NCBI GenBank assembly: GCA_021776235.1
Contig: JAJFGG010000046.1
Span: 1-62,155 of the forward strand
Reading direction: 5' to 3'
DNA: 62,155 nucleotides
Source: Alphaproteobacteria bacterium
GTDB taxonomy: Bacteria; Pseudomonadota; Alphaproteobacteria; GCA-2731375
Numbering within the stretch: the stretch's first letter is position 1; each line of letters starts with the position of its first letter. This document shows, in pieces, positions 33,792 to 43,459 of the stretch. The notes beneath the pieces are model-generated. The model made no database searches, was not told the origin of the DNA, and saw only the letters and a program-made list of their open reading frames with translations. The translations under genes were made by a program, and so were the position numbers.

Positions 33792-35198
33792 TTACCAGCC
33801 GGGCGGATGCATTTTATGCCAATCGGTTGCAGCCTCGTAAGCCGCGCCAGCCCGTATCAGCAAGGGTTCCGTCAGGGCATGGGCGACGAATTGCAGGGAC
33901 AGGGGCAGACCATCGTCGGATAGGCCGCAGGGCAATGATATGGTCGGCAGGCCCGCATAATCCATGGGCACCGTAAAACGCGTCTGCCAGGGGTCGCGGT
34001 CCTCGGGTATGGGTCCATAGGCGGTCGCCGCACTGACTGGATAGGCGGCGCGCGCGGTGCCCGGACAGGCCAGCAGGTCGACATCCTGCATGGTCCGGCG
34101 CAATTCGCCCACACAGGCCGCACGCAGGTTGTTGGCCTGGGCATAGTCGGCGGCGGTAAATGCCTGGCCCCGGGCCAGCCATTCCCGGAACCAGGGACCG
34201 TATTCGCCGGCGCGCGCGGGGTAGGTCGCGCGATGCGCATCGGCGGCTTCGCTGGGGCATAGAACCGACCAGGCCGGCAGGTACTCGGCCAGGCGCGCCG
34301 GCATGGAAACCTCGACGATCTCGGCCCCCAGGCTGGCCATGACCTCGACCCCCGCGGCGACGCCGGCGGCATAGTCAGGCGCCATATCTTCAGAGGCGAA
34401 GCGCTGGTCCCAACCGATGCGCAGGCCCTGGGCGCCAGCCGTCAAGCCGGCGAGCATGTCGGGCACCGGCGCGACCAGGCTGGTGGCGTCGTCCGGGTCC
34501 TGCCCCGCTATAGCCTGCAATACGATGCCGGCGTCCGCGCTACTGCGGGTCAGGGGCCCCACATGGTCGAGGGATTGGGCCAGATCGAGCACACCGTGGC
34601 GGCTGACCCGGCCCCAGGTTGGTTTCAGACCCACGGTGCCACAGACCGCGGCCGGATGACGGATGGATCCGCCCGTATCACTGCCCAGAGTGGCATAGGC
34701 CAAACCGGCGGCGGTCGCGGCCCCGGAACCGGACGAGGAGGCGCCGGACCAATGGCCCTCCCGCCAAGGGTTCGCCGGCACCTCGAAGGCCGGGTTATAG
34801 CCCGCCATGGCGCCTTCGGTCAGGTTCAGCTTGCCCAGCAACACCGCGCCCGCGTCGCGAAATCGACGCACGACGGTGGCGTCGAACGCCGGCACGTGGT
34901 CCGCCAACACCTTGCAGCCACCCATGGTGCGGACGCCCTTGGTGTAACAAAGATCCTTCACCGCGACGGGTATGCCATGCAGTTTGCCGCGGTAGCGGCC
35001 GGCGGCAATTTCCAACTCCGCCGCCCGTGCCTCCGCTAGGGCAGGCTCCGCCATCACCGTGGCATAGGATTTAAGCCGCCCATCCAGGGCCGCGATACGG
35101 TTCAACATGGTCTCGGTGAGGCTAAGCGGCGATAATTCACCGGCCTCGATGCGGCCTGAGAGTTCAAGAATGGTGCTATAGTGAAGGTCATCGCTCAT
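33792..35198 (-). CDS. Amidase-signature-family amidase
   Basis: A 468-residue serine amidase. The Ser-cisSer-Lys triad is visible: Lys in PVAVKDLCY (about 79), Ser in WSGASSSGSGAA, and the nucleophile region GSDTGGSIRHPAA (about 174-186). This superfamily hydrolyses linear amides and also includes GatA; the gene stands alone without gatB or gatC, so a catabolic amidase is more likely. GGGGA lies upstream of the ATG at 35198; the frame extends three codons further. The stop codon lies in TAATACCAACC, the same string that forms the MITE end near 1040. Confidence 0.87.
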   Translation of the reverse strand: MSDDLHYSTILELSGRIEAGELSPLSLTETMLNRIAALDGRLKSYATVMAEPALAEARAAELEIAAGRYRGKLHGIPVAVKDLCYTKGVRTMGGCKVLADHVPAFDATVVRRFRDAGAVLLGKLNLTEGAMAGYNPAFEVPANPWREGHWSGASSSGSGAATAAGLAYATLGSDTGGSIRHPAAVCGTVGLKPTWGRVSRHGVLDLAQSLDHVGPLTRSSADAGIVLQAIAGQDPDDATSLVAPVPDMLAGLTAGAQGLRIGWDQRFASEDMAPDYAAGVAAGVEVMASLGAEIVEVSMPARLAEYLPAWSVLCPSEAADAHRATYPARAGEYGPWFREWLARGQAFTAADYAQANNLRAACVGELRRTMQDVDLLACPGTARAAYPVSAATAYGPIPEDRDPWQTRFTVPMDYAGLPTISLPCGLSDDGLPLSLQFVAHALTEPLLIRAGAAYEAATDWHKMHPPGW

Positions 35199-35320
35199 GT
35201 TCGTCATTCCCCGCCGTTTTGGAAAAATTGCCCCCGCCCGACCCGGTATGGATCGTTGCTTTCAGCCGGCATTGGAGACATTTTGGGTTGTCGGCAAAAC
35301 GGGCGCACGGCAACGGCGCC

Positions 35321-36826
35321 TCATTTTTGATCCAGAATCCAGACGCCTTGCCAAGGTTCGGGTGGAGGGTGGCTGATCAGGTCGTTACAGCGATCGATAT
35401 ACAGCTTTGCGGCATTGTCGTCGGGCGCTTCGGCGGCGCAGGCTTTGAAGACTTCGCCGGCGCCTTTGAAGTCGGCCTGGCGGTACAGTTCCAGGGCCTC
35501 GGCGAACTGTCCGGCCGTGGCATGTTTTTGCGCCTGGATCGGGCCTGTGTCGCAGTCGTAAAGTTCGTAGATGGAGACGGCGGCGCTACGGCCCTTCACA
35601 ACCACGCGATCCAGTTCGCGAAAACAGAACTGATCCTGGTTTTCCAGGCGCGCCCGGGTAATTTCGGTAAACAGGGTCGACACGCCATACAGTTTGGTCA
35701 GCCCCTCGATGCGCGAAGCCAAATTCGCCGTGTCCCCCACCACATTGCTATCCAGCCGCTTGCCGCCGCCGATGGCGCCCAGCATCAAGGGCCCGCTGCT
35801 GATACCCATGCCGAAGCGGATGGTCAACTCGCCGCTGCCACTGCGCCGCGCATTCAATTCCCGCGACTGCGCGATCATGCGGATGGCGCATCTGAGGGCG
35901 GCGTCGGCCTGGCCAGGAAACAAGGCCATGATGGCATCGCCCAAATACTGATTGATGAAGCCTTTCTCCTCTTCGACCACCGGCTCGATCGCAACCAGGA
36001 ATTCATTCAGCGAAGTAAAGGTACCGGCCGGGCCGAGGGCTTCGGAAAGGGTGGTGAAATCGCGGATATCGGCAAACAGCACGCTGGTTTCAAGCGAGAC
36101 GTGATCGCCCGCATCAATTTCTTCAATAGAGGCGCGGTTCAAAAGTTCAAGAAACTGGAACGGCACGAAACGGCTGTAGGAATCCGTCAGATTGACCAGT
36201 TGGTTGTTCTGTTGACGGATTTCGTCGTTAAGTTCCCGGTTGGTCCAAAGCGAGCCGGCCTGTTGCACCATCACCGTGAAGGCAGAGCAATGATCGGCTT
36301 CAATATCTTCGAATACTTCCGCGCCTTCCTTGGTGATGCCGCCCAGAATTATGCCAGAGAGTTTGCCGTTCTTGTCATGAAAGGGACAAACGATGGCCTT
36401 GGCCAAGTCCAGCTCGGTCCAGGCCATGAGCAGAAAGTCGTCTTCCGTAACGATCTCGCTTTCGTTTGATTTCAGCCACTTCGGCGAAAATGGCAGTTCG
36501 TCCGGTGGTTCCTCAAAGCCGAACTCGCCACTGACAAGCAGCAGTTTTTCACTCTCGCTCGCTTGCAGAAACAGCGCGACTTCGTACTCGAACGCTTCAA
36601 TGACGGATTCCAGCGTCAGGGAGAAAAATTCGTCGGGAGCGTCCGCCTCCAGGGCCTTGGCGATAAAAGCCTGGATCGCCTTGAAACGCATCAATTCGCC
36701 GTCAACCTGACCCTTGGCATGGATCAGATCCTGCTGCATGACCAGATTACGGCCCGACTCCGCCTCCAGCTTGGCGCACCGCGCCTCCAGCTCCTGATAA
36801 CTGCGTTTGGCCGCCGGTGCCGACAT
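35321..36826 (-). CDS. Class III adenylate/guanylate cyclase with N-terminal GAF-like sensor
   Basis: A 501-residue soluble protein. Residues 5-45 form a coiled coil, about 50-200 look like a GAF-type domain, and 220-410 are a class III cyclase homology domain. Metal-binding aspartates lie in LFADIRDFTTLSE and GDAIMALF; the transition-state Asn and Arg are in NVVGDTANLASRIEGL. A short TPR-like C-terminus ends with PPPEPWQGVWILDQK, common in alphaproteobacterial cyclases. The FIST-sensor gene lies nine bases upstream on the same strand, so the pair is almost certainly one operon in which FIST input may control cyclic nucleotide output. Confidence 0.88.
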   Translation of the reverse strand: MSAPAAKRSYQELEARCAKLEAESGRNLVMQQDLIHAKGQVDGELMRFKAIQAFIAKALEADAPDEFFSLTLESVIEAFEYEVALFLQASESEKLLLVSGEFGFEEPPDELPFSPKWLKSNESEIVTEDDFLLMAWTELDLAKAIVCPFHDKNGKLSGIILGGITKEGAEVFEDIEADHCSAFTVMVQQAGSLWTNRELNDEIRQQNNQLVNLTDSYSRFVPFQFLELLNRASIEEIDAGDHVSLETSVLFADIRDFTTLSEALGPAGTFTSLNEFLVAIEPVVEEEKGFINQYLGDAIMALFPGQADAALRCAIRMIAQSRELNARRSGSGELTIRFGMGISSGPLMLGAIGGGKRLDSNVVGDTANLASRIEGLTKLYGVSTLFTEITRARLENQDQFCFRELDRVVVKGRSAAVSIYELYDCDTGPIQAQKHATAGQFAEALELYRQADFKGAGEVFKACAAEAPDDNAAKLYIDRCNDLISHPPPEPWQGVWILDQK

Positions 36827-36835
36827 GCCGGCCGG

Positions 36836-38044
36836 CTAGGCGACTTCGCGCCGTATGATCGGGAAAAGTGATGTCGTGTAGCTGTGGAAATGATTTTTGC
36901 CGGCGAAACGGCAATACTCGCTGTAACCATAGACACCCAGCCACGGCACCACGTCGTCACCGCACAGCGGATACTGCATCTTGGCAATGATCTCGTCTTT
37001 CAGGACCCGGTTGAATGTAAACCGGCCCCGGGCCAGGCAGTCAGCATGAAATACAGCGACCGGGCGCCGACCTTCAAGTTCCTTCTGCATGCGTTGCATC
37101 AGCCGATCCAGGCCTTCGAAAATATACTGCTCATCCCGCTGCATCAGGTAGTATTTGGTGCCTTCCGACACCGAGGTCGGTAAAAAGAACGATTGGTGAT
37201 CGTCTGAAACCTTGATGGGCACCCGCAAAATTTGCGGATTGTCGTAGTCCTCCTGCTCTTCGCCCGTCAGCGCTTCTCCCAAACCGGTGATTGGCAGGGT
37301 CTCGGCCAGGTCCGTGGTTTCCGGCGGCAGGCCGAAGCGCTCCAACAGCGCGGGCCAGGCCGGTTTGCCATCTAGTTCAATGACTTCATTGTCTTTGGAT
37401 TTGGTAACTTCAAAAATCACGCCGTCGACAGGCTTGGAGCCGTGGTGCACGCCCGATAATACTTCCAGGCTGGGATCGGAAAACCCGACCAGAATTAGGC
37501 CGTCCTCCATTACCGACTGGCCATGGAATTGGAACGTGCCCTTGGCCTTGCCGTTATCCCCCGCTGTTGCGCCAAAGATCGGCAAGTCCGCGCCAAAGAC
37601 CTTTTCGATCCCTGCGATCACCTTGTCACCCGACAAATTCAGGCCGGCGGACAGAATATACATCATGTTGACGTCCGGGTTGGCAGCCTTGACTTCCCCG
37701 GCGAGCTGTTCGCCCAATTCGGCCGAATTCGCGCCGTTCAGGCCGTCCGTCGCGGCGACGGCCAATTCGTCGCCCGTGATTGCCATGACCGCCATGGCGC
37801 GCATGGCCTCGCTGACCCCTTCCCGGCCGATGACGCCGCTGCCGGTGCAACCGATAATTTCGGCATCCGGGCAGGTTTCCTTCGCACCTGCCATCATCTG
37901 AGCGAAGTTATGGCCGACCGTTGAATGAATAACCAACAATCTGCAATCCGCCTTGTCGCCATCGGCGAAGGCCCCTTCGATGCACTCAATAATGGCAGCC
38001 TTCGAGTTCACGGCATTACTGCTACCGGAATGGAACTCAATCAT
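36836..38044 (-). CDS. FIST N/C-domain sensory protein
   Basis: A 402-residue protein with the two-domain FIST architecture: FIST N at about 30-225 (IIGCTGSGVIG, FGATAGDNG) and FIST C at about 240-380 (YYLMQRDEQYIFEGL, ending near CGDDVVPWLGVYGYSEYC). No membrane segment or output domain is present, so it must act on a partner. The cyclase gene follows nine bases later, which makes cyclase regulation the obvious hypothesis. FIST domains are thought to bind small ligands, perhaps amino acids; the ligand here is unknown. Confidence 0.87.
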   Translation of the reverse strand: MIEFHSGSSNAVNSKAAIIECIEGAFADGDKADCRLLVIHSTVGHNFAQMMAGAKETCPDAEIIGCTGSGVIGREGVSEAMRAMAVMAITGDELAVAATDGLNGANSAELGEQLAGEVKAANPDVNMMYILSAGLNLSGDKVIAGIEKVFGADLPIFGATAGDNGKAKGTFQFHGQSVMEDGLILVGFSDPSLEVLSGVHHGSKPVDGVIFEVTKSKDNEVIELDGKPAWPALLERFGLPPETTDLAETLPITGLGEALTGEEQEDYDNPQILRVPIKVSDDHQSFFLPTSVSEGTKYYLMQRDEQYIFEGLDRLMQRMQKELEGRRPVAVFHADCLARGRFTFNRVLKDEIIAKMQYPLCGDDVVPWLGVYGYSEYCRFAGKNHFHSYTTSLFPIIRREVA

Positions 38045-38418
38045 GCAGACAGTCCTCCCAAAAACGTCCTAAAGATAAATTACGGTTTCCCGACTGAATT
38101 TTTGGACGCCCGAAATTTCTCGACTATTGAAGATTATTTGCTCCCGGCGCGATGTTAAGCGACGAGGCCCCGGTTATGCAATCATCTTGTGGTTTGCCTG
38201 CTCTCGCCTTCAGGGTCCAAAACCGTTGGATTTCGCCATTTCAGGCGCCTTGATGGCCTCTTGTAAATTCACCAAAATCCAGATGCGTCACGCGACAATT
38301 TTAATCATGTCGGTCCCGGCAAAATTCCAGGTCATAAGGAAAAGGTTTTTATCCGGTAGCGGTCACAATCTGAACCGGCCTGCTTGCCACACTTTGTTCT
38401 CCACTGAAAACCTGGCCG
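38045..38418. other. Gene-free gap upstream of the FIST-cyclase operon
   Basis: 374 bases between the TauD-type gene stop and the FIST gene start, both on the minus strand. The half next to the FIST gene is AT-rich and probably holds its promoter. I found no terminator with a U-tract and no coding frame worth calling. Confidence 0.45.
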
Positions 38419-39288
38419 TCATTCCTGCAACGTCGGGCCATCGCCGCGGACGCGGGTCTGGCGCATGAAGCGGCGGTAGCGGTCCGCGTCATAACCACTG
38501 CCGCGGTGGATCAAGCAGCGATTGTCCCAGATCACCACGTCACCGGGCCGCCAGGCGTGGGAATAGATATTTTCCGGTTTCGTGGCGCGTTCCTGCAGAT
38601 CGTCGATAAGTTGCCGGCTGTCGCCATGGCTCCAGCCCTCGATGTCTTTGAGATGGGAACCGATGTAATAGTTTTTGGCCCCCGTCCCCGGGTTCGTTCG
38701 GATCAGCTTTTGCCGTACAGGGGGCAGGGAGGCGGCAAGGGAAGGGGTCACCGCGTCCGGGGCCACCTTGCTTCGGGAAAAAACGTAGTCGTGGATTGCC
38801 ACCAACGGCTCGATGCGTTCCTGCATGGTGTCGTCAAGGCGCTGATAGGCGGCACGGGCACTGACGAATTCCGTGGACCCGCCGGTCTCGGGGACCTCGT
38901 AGGCGCACATGATTGAAAGCCGGCTGGGTACCGCACGAAAGGACGAGTCGGTGTGCCACATGTTATTTCCGGTCAGAAAGATGGTTTTCCTATGGTCGTT
39001 GCCGAGCTGGGTGCCGTCCGGCTGAACATTGCCGATGGTACCAAAATAGGTGATCTGCCCGGTTTCCCCCAGGGCCACGTGACTTTCCTCCGGCTCGCCC
39101 AGGCTGCGGGTGAAGGCGAGGTGCCTCTCGTCGTCCATCTGCTGGTCGGGAAAACAAAGGAAAGAATAAGTATCGATCGCCGCCTGGATTTCCCTCACCG
39201 CCTCTGACGTCAACGGCTGGTGCAAATGAGTGCCCCGAACGCGGGCGCCGAAATCCTCATGCAACGGTTCGATGTTCAGTACGGCCAT
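38419..39288 (-). CDS. TauD/TfdA-family Fe(II)/2-oxoglutarate dioxygenase
   Basis: A 289-residue double-stranded beta-helix dioxygenase. The iron ligands His and Asp are in MWHTDSSFR (about 110-118), the distal His in LIHRGSGYD (about 265) and the 2-oxoglutarate Arg in YRRFMRQTRV. The family hydroxylates taurine, 2,4-D and similar acids; the long HTDSSF-RAVPSR segment is typical of the 2,4-D dioxygenase-like branch, but the substrate is not assignable. GGGAGA precedes the ATG at 39288; the frame is open to 39351. Divergent from the sulfhydrylase gene. Confidence 0.88.
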   Translation of the reverse strand: MAVLNIEPLHEDFGARVRGTHLHQPLTSEAVREIQAAIDTYSFLCFPDQQMDDERHLAFTRSLGEPEESHVALGETGQITYFGTIGNVQPDGTQLGNDHRKTIFLTGNNMWHTDSSFRAVPSRLSIMCAYEVPETGGSTEFVSARAAYQRLDDTMQERIEPLVAIHDYVFSRSKVAPDAVTPSLAASLPPVRQKLIRTNPGTGAKNYYIGSHLKDIEGWSHGDSRQLIDDLQERATKPENIYSHAWRPGDVVIWDNRCLIHRGSGYDADRYRRFMRQTRVRGDGPTLQE

Positions 39289-39427
39289 GGCTGTCTCTCC
39301 CATATCTTGTCGTGGACTCTGACATTTTGCGCCCTGAATGTCAGCCCGCAATACAGCTCAGGTGTTCGTTGCTCCCAAACCGTCGGGGCATTAGGATGCG
39401 GCGAATTTTCCAGCGTTGGAGGGCCGG

Positions 39428-40720
39428 ATGGCGGATCCGAAAAATCTCAATTTTGATACCCTGACCCTGCATGCCGGCCAGAAGCCGGACGCCACTTATG
39501 GCGCCCGCGCCGTGCCGATCTATCAATCCACGTCATTCGTCTTTCAGGACACCGACCATGCGGCGGCGCTGTTCAATCTGGAACGGGCCGGGCATATTTA
39601 TTCGCGCATTTCCAATCCCACGGTCGCGGTATTGGAGGAGCGCATCGCGGCCCTCGAGGGCGGGGTCGGCGCCGTTGCCACCGCCTCGGGCCAGGCCGCG
39701 CTGCACCTTGGCGTCGCGACCCTGATGGGGCAGGGCAGCCACATCGTCTCTTCCGCCTCGATCTATGGCGGCAGCCACAACATGTTCGCCCATACCTTGC
39801 CACGTTTCGGCATCGAAGCGACATTTGTCGATCCCCGAGATCCAGAAGCTTACGCCGCCGCAATCCAGCCCAATACCCGGCTGCTGTATGGCGAGACCCT
39901 GGGCAATCCCGGCCTGGAAGTGATGAACGTCCGGGCGGTGGCGGATGTGGCCCATGCGAACGGCCTGCCGTTGATGATCGATAATACCTTCGCCACGCCG
40001 TATCTGTTTCGTCCCTTTGAACATGGCGCCGATATCGTGATGCATTCGGCGACGAAGTTTCTGGGCGGCCATGGCGTTGCGGTGGCGGGTATCCTGGTCG
40101 ATAGCGGCCAATTCGATTGGGAGCGTTCGGGCAAGTTCCCTACAATGACGGAGCCGTATGACGGCTATCACGGCTTGGATTTTGCCGAGGAATTCGGACC
40201 CGGCGCCTTCATCATGCGGGCGCGAACTGAAGGGCTACGCGATTTCGGCGCCGCCATGAGCCCACAGACCGCGTTCTACATCCTCCAGGGCGTGGAAACC
40301 CTGTCTGTCCGGATGCAGCGCCATGTAGCCAATACCAGGCAAATTGTGGCGTTTCTGTCCGGGCACGAGGCGGTCGACTGGGTCACTTATCCCGAATTGC
40401 CGGACCATTCGGATCACAACCTGGCCAAGGTGCTGTTGCCTGAGGGCGCCGGTGCTATCTTCAGCTTCGGCATCAAAGGCGGCCGCGGCGCCGGTGCCAA
40501 GTTCATCGAAAGCCTGGAAATTTACTCGCATCTGGCCAATGTCGGCGACGCCAAATCCCTGATCATCCACCCTGCTTCGACCACTCATCAACAAATGGAC
40601 GCGGCGGCGTTGAAGGCGGCTGGCGTCAGCGAAGATATGGTGCGGATGTCCGTGGGCCTGGAAGATGTCCGTGACCTGATAGATGATTTGGGCAATGCCC
40701 TGCGGCGCTCACAGCGTTAG
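39428..40720 (+). CDS. O-acetylhomoserine aminocarboxypropyltransferase (sulfhydrylase)
   Basis: A 430-residue PLP enzyme of the Cys/Met metabolism family. The length, with an insertion around WERSGKFPTMTEPYDGYHG, is typical of MetY/O-acetylhomoserine sulfhydrylase rather than the shorter MetB or MetZ. The PLP lysine is in HSATKFLGGHG (about 204-214), and the PLP-phosphate contacts in YSRISNPT and ASGQAALH. It makes homocysteine from O-acetylhomoserine and sulfide. GGAGGG lies just before the ATG at 39428. No SAM riboswitch core is visible in the 139-base upstream gap. Confidence 0.9.
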   Translation: MADPKNLNFDTLTLHAGQKPDATYGARAVPIYQSTSFVFQDTDHAAALFNLERAGHIYSRISNPTVAVLEERIAALEGGVGAVATASGQAALHLGVATLMGQGSHIVSSASIYGGSHNMFAHTLPRFGIEATFVDPRDPEAYAAAIQPNTRLLYGETLGNPGLEVMNVRAVADVAHANGLPLMIDNTFATPYLFRPFEHGADIVMHSATKFLGGHGVAVAGILVDSGQFDWERSGKFPTMTEPYDGYHGLDFAEEFGPGAFIMRARTEGLRDFGAAMSPQTAFYILQGVETLSVRMQRHVANTRQIVAFLSGHEAVDWVTYPELPDHSDHNLAKVLLPEGAGAIFSFGIKGGRGAGAKFIESLEIYSHLANVGDAKSLIIHPASTTHQQMDAAALKAAGVSEDMVRMSVGLEDVRDLIDDLGNALRRSQR

Positions 40721-40758
40721 GCCGGCCGGAATGATTCTGAGAGAGGGGAGTTAGCACC

Positions 40759-41559
40759 ATGGAATTGAGCGTCTATGGCCGCAAGGTTTTTGCCGCCACG
40801 GGGGGTAAGCCTTTTGATCCCAGCCTGCCGGCGATTGTATTTGTCCATGGGGCGGCGGCGGACCATACGGTGTGGAAACTGCAAACCCGGTATTTCGCCT
40901 GGCATGGTCACAGTGTTCTGGCCGTTGATATGCCGGCCCATGGCCGCTCCGAGGCTCCGCCGATCTCGACCATAGAAGGTTTGGCGGACTGGCTGATTGC
41001 ATTGTTGGATGCCGCCGGCCTGGAGCAGGCGGCCTTGGTTGGCCATAGCGTCGGATCGTTGGTTGCACTGGAGGCCGCGGCCCGCTATCCCGACCGGGTC
41101 AGCGCCCTGGCCCTACTGGGCTGCGCCGTGCCTATGCGGGTCAATGACGAGTTGCTTTCCTCGGCCCGGGCGAACGAGCATCTGGCAAACCAGCTAACCA
41201 ATGCCTGGGGCTATGGCCGGGCCGCACAGCGCGGCGTAAATACGGTGCCCGGAATGTGGATGATGACAGGCGGCATGCGTTTGCTGGAAGACGCCGGCGA
41301 CGGGGTGTTATTCAACGATATGAATGCCTGTCACACCTACGATGGCGGTGAGGCGGCGGCGCAGAAACTAACCTGTCCGACATTGTCGATCATGGGTGAA
41401 CGCGACATGATGACGCCGTTGAAGCAGGCCAGAAAACTGGCGCAACAGATCAGCGGCGCCCGGCAAGTGGTGATCACGGGTGCGGGCCACATCATGATGG
41501 ACGAGACGCCTGACGCGACCCTGGACGCCTTGCGCAGGTTCCTGCCGGCGCCGTCTTGA
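40759..41559 (+). CDS. Alpha/beta hydrolase
   Basis: A 266-residue alpha/beta-hydrolase. It has the oxyanion HGAAADHTVW region (about 31-40), the nucleophile elbow GHSVGSL (Ser near 97), an acid in MGERDMMTP, and the catalytic His in GAGHIMMDE (near 245). GGGGAG precedes the ATG. It lies 38 bases after the sulfhydrylase gene, so the two are likely cotranscribed; a homoserine-ester role is possible but unproven, since it lacks the extended lid of MetX. Confidence 0.85.
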   Translation: MELSVYGRKVFAATGGKPFDPSLPAIVFVHGAAADHTVWKLQTRYFAWHGHSVLAVDMPAHGRSEAPPISTIEGLADWLIALLDAAGLEQAALVGHSVGSLVALEAAARYPDRVSALALLGCAVPMRVNDELLSSARANEHLANQLTNAWGYGRAAQRGVNTVPGMWMMTGGMRLLEDAGDGVLFNDMNACHTYDGGEAAAQKLTCPTLSIMGERDMMTPLKQARKLAQQISGARQVVITGAGHIMMDETPDATLDALRRFLPAPS

Positions 41560-41590
41560 TGTGGAATTGTGCGATGCCAGGGACAACAGC

Positions 41591-43459
41591 CTAGTTCGCG
41601 ACCCGGTCGGCGGCTGACCGAAGCTGCATCTGGGCCATACCGCATACCCGTTTGCTGGGCAGGCACAATGTCACGACGGTGCCCTTGCCTTCATCACTTT
41701 CCAAAATAAGAGTGCCGTCATGCAGGTCCATGAATTGCTTGGCGAGCGGCAGTCCAAGGCCTGTGCCTTCGTGACTGCGTACGTAACTCCCTTCCAACTG
41801 CGTGAAGGGTTGCAGTACATCGTTAAGCCCATCAGCCGGAATGCCGATGCCTGTATCTGCTATCTTGATCCAGACGCCACCATCCTCTCCGCGTCCGGCG
41901 GTGACGGTTACTTCACCATGATCAGGCGTAAATTTCAGGGCGTTAGAGAGAATGTTCAAAAGGACTTGCTTCATTAACCGACTATCACAAAGCACCGGTG
42001 GCAGTTCCGTTGGCAGGCGGGTCGCGATTTTGGTCTGACCCCTATCAATACGGCCCTGGGCAATACGGACGCTGTCTTCGATCAAAATCAGCAGATCGAC
42101 CTCGCTCTCCGACAGCTGCGTCATGCCGGCTTCTACGCGCGATAGATCAAGAATATTGTTGATAATGTCCAATAGATGTTGGCCACTATCGTGGATGTCG
42201 CGGACATAGTCGCTGTATTGTTCGTGACCCAAGGGCCCGAAAATCTCATCCCTGACGATTTCCGAAAAGCCAATAATCGCATTCAGAGGTGTTCGCAGCT
42301 CGTGGCTCATGTTGGCCAGAAATTCGGTTTTCACGCGGTTGGCGATTTTCAGATCTTCCATGGCCCGCAGCAATGCTTTTTCGCCCCGGCGACGTTCGGT
42401 GATATCCATGGCCCAGGCGTAATGTAATGATACTTGTCCATCCCGCCCGGCCAAACGATTGACTCCCAGAATGCAGGTGATCCGTGTGCCCTCGGCGTCC
42501 TGCAACTCGACCTCAGCAATATCCTCGGCTTCCAGCAAATAGCCTGCCAGCGGTATTTCCGTGCCGTTAGGCTTTATTACGAGAGGCAGCGAAAGATGGT
42601 CCAACTGACCGCTTTCAGCAACTTTGGCAAGGCGAATGCCGGCGCGGTTGGCATAAATCATGCGGCCATCCGGTTCCACTGCAAAGACAGCGTTGGCGCT
42701 GTTGTCGACCATGGCCGCCAAGCGTTCCCTGGCCGAACGATGGGCGGCGGAAACTTTACGCAGCAAAGCGTCAAATTGCTGCATGACCTCACCCAATTCA
42801 TCCTGTCGCTTGCCGCCTATGGCGATGGCCCGTGGGTTCTCCGGGTCCGTGGCGGCTGCGTTCAAATGATCACGTAATTGTAGCAGCGGGGACAATACGA
42901 AATGACCGATAACCGCCATGGTGGCCAAGGTGACAAAGCTGGTAATCAAGAATACCAGGCTGACGATGCGCCGCAGGAAATCCGCCAGTTCGCTGGCTAT
43001 CCAATCGGAATTGAGTTTGGCCACCACATCGAAGGTTAAATTCAGATCCTCGCCCGCATAGACAACGGTATAACGGTCGCCGTCTTCGCTGCGCATGTGT
43101 GTCACGCTGCTGTCTAGCGGCAAATTTGGTATCTCTCCAAAACCACCAATGGCTTTGCCATCGTTTCCGTAGATGAAGCCACCGACAATTTGTGGCGCCG
43201 CCAGCATCAACCGGGCCGCCAGTAACACCTCGCGCTGGCTGTGATGACCTTTGCCGCGCAGTCCGGCGCTTACAATCGCCCGGCCGACGTGTTCCAGACG
43301 CAACAATAGATCCCGCTCATAATTACGGTAAGACGGCACCAAAATCGCACCTTCGATAATCAGGATGCTGATCAGTACAAAAAGGGCAACGTTCCTGCAT
43401 AGCCTGCAGGCCAGAATCTCCCTGAGGTAACGGCGTATCCCAAGGCGGGCCGATTTCAT
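41591..43459 (-). CDS. Membrane PAS sensor histidine kinase
   Basis: A 622-residue hybrid-free sensor kinase. TM1 is at about 24-46, a periplasmic domain of roughly 115 residues follows, TM2 is at about 165-190, then a HAMP-like segment (about 190-245), a PAS domain (about 250-365) with a C-terminal MDITERRRGEKALL, and a HisKA domain with the phospho-His in FLANMSHELRTPLNA. The ATPase core has an N-box in LLNILSNALKF, a G1 box in DTGIGIP and a G2 in GTGLGLPLAKQ. No response regulator is adjacent, so it is an orphan kinase. Its promoter probably lies in the long gap upstream. Confidence 0.92.
   Translation of the reverse strand: MKSARLGIRRYLREILACRLCRNVALFVLISILIIEGAILVPSYRNYERDLLLRLEHVGRAIVSAGLRGKGHHSQREVLLAARLMLAAPQIVGGFIYGNDGKAIGGFGEIPNLPLDSSVTHMRSEDGDRYTVVYAGEDLNLTFDVVAKLNSDWIASELADFLRRIVSLVFLITSFVTLATMAVIGHFVLSPLLQLRDHLNAAATDPENPRAIAIGGKRQDELGEVMQQFDALLRKVSAAHRSARERLAAMVDNSANAVFAVEPDGRMIYANRAGIRLAKVAESGQLDHLSLPLVIKPNGTEIPLAGYLLEAEDIAEVELQDAEGTRITCILGVNRLAGRDGQVSLHYAWAMDITERRRGEKALLRAMEDLKIANRVKTEFLANMSHELRTPLNAIIGFSEIVRDEIFGPLGHEQYSDYVRDIHDSGQHLLDIINNILDLSRVEAGMTQLSESEVDLLILIEDSVRIAQGRIDRGQTKIATRLPTELPPVLCDSRLMKQVLLNILSNALKFTPDHGEVTVTAGRGEDGGVWIKIADTGIGIPADGLNDVLQPFTQLEGSYVRSHEGTGLGLPLAKQFMDLHDGTLILESDEGKGTVVTLCLPSKRVCGMAQMQLRSAADRVAN

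Noticed and set aside
39289-39427. Possible SAM riboswitch before the O-acetylhomoserine sulfhydrylase gene
   Set aside because: The conserved cores of SAM-I and SAM-II types are not visible in the 139-base gap.
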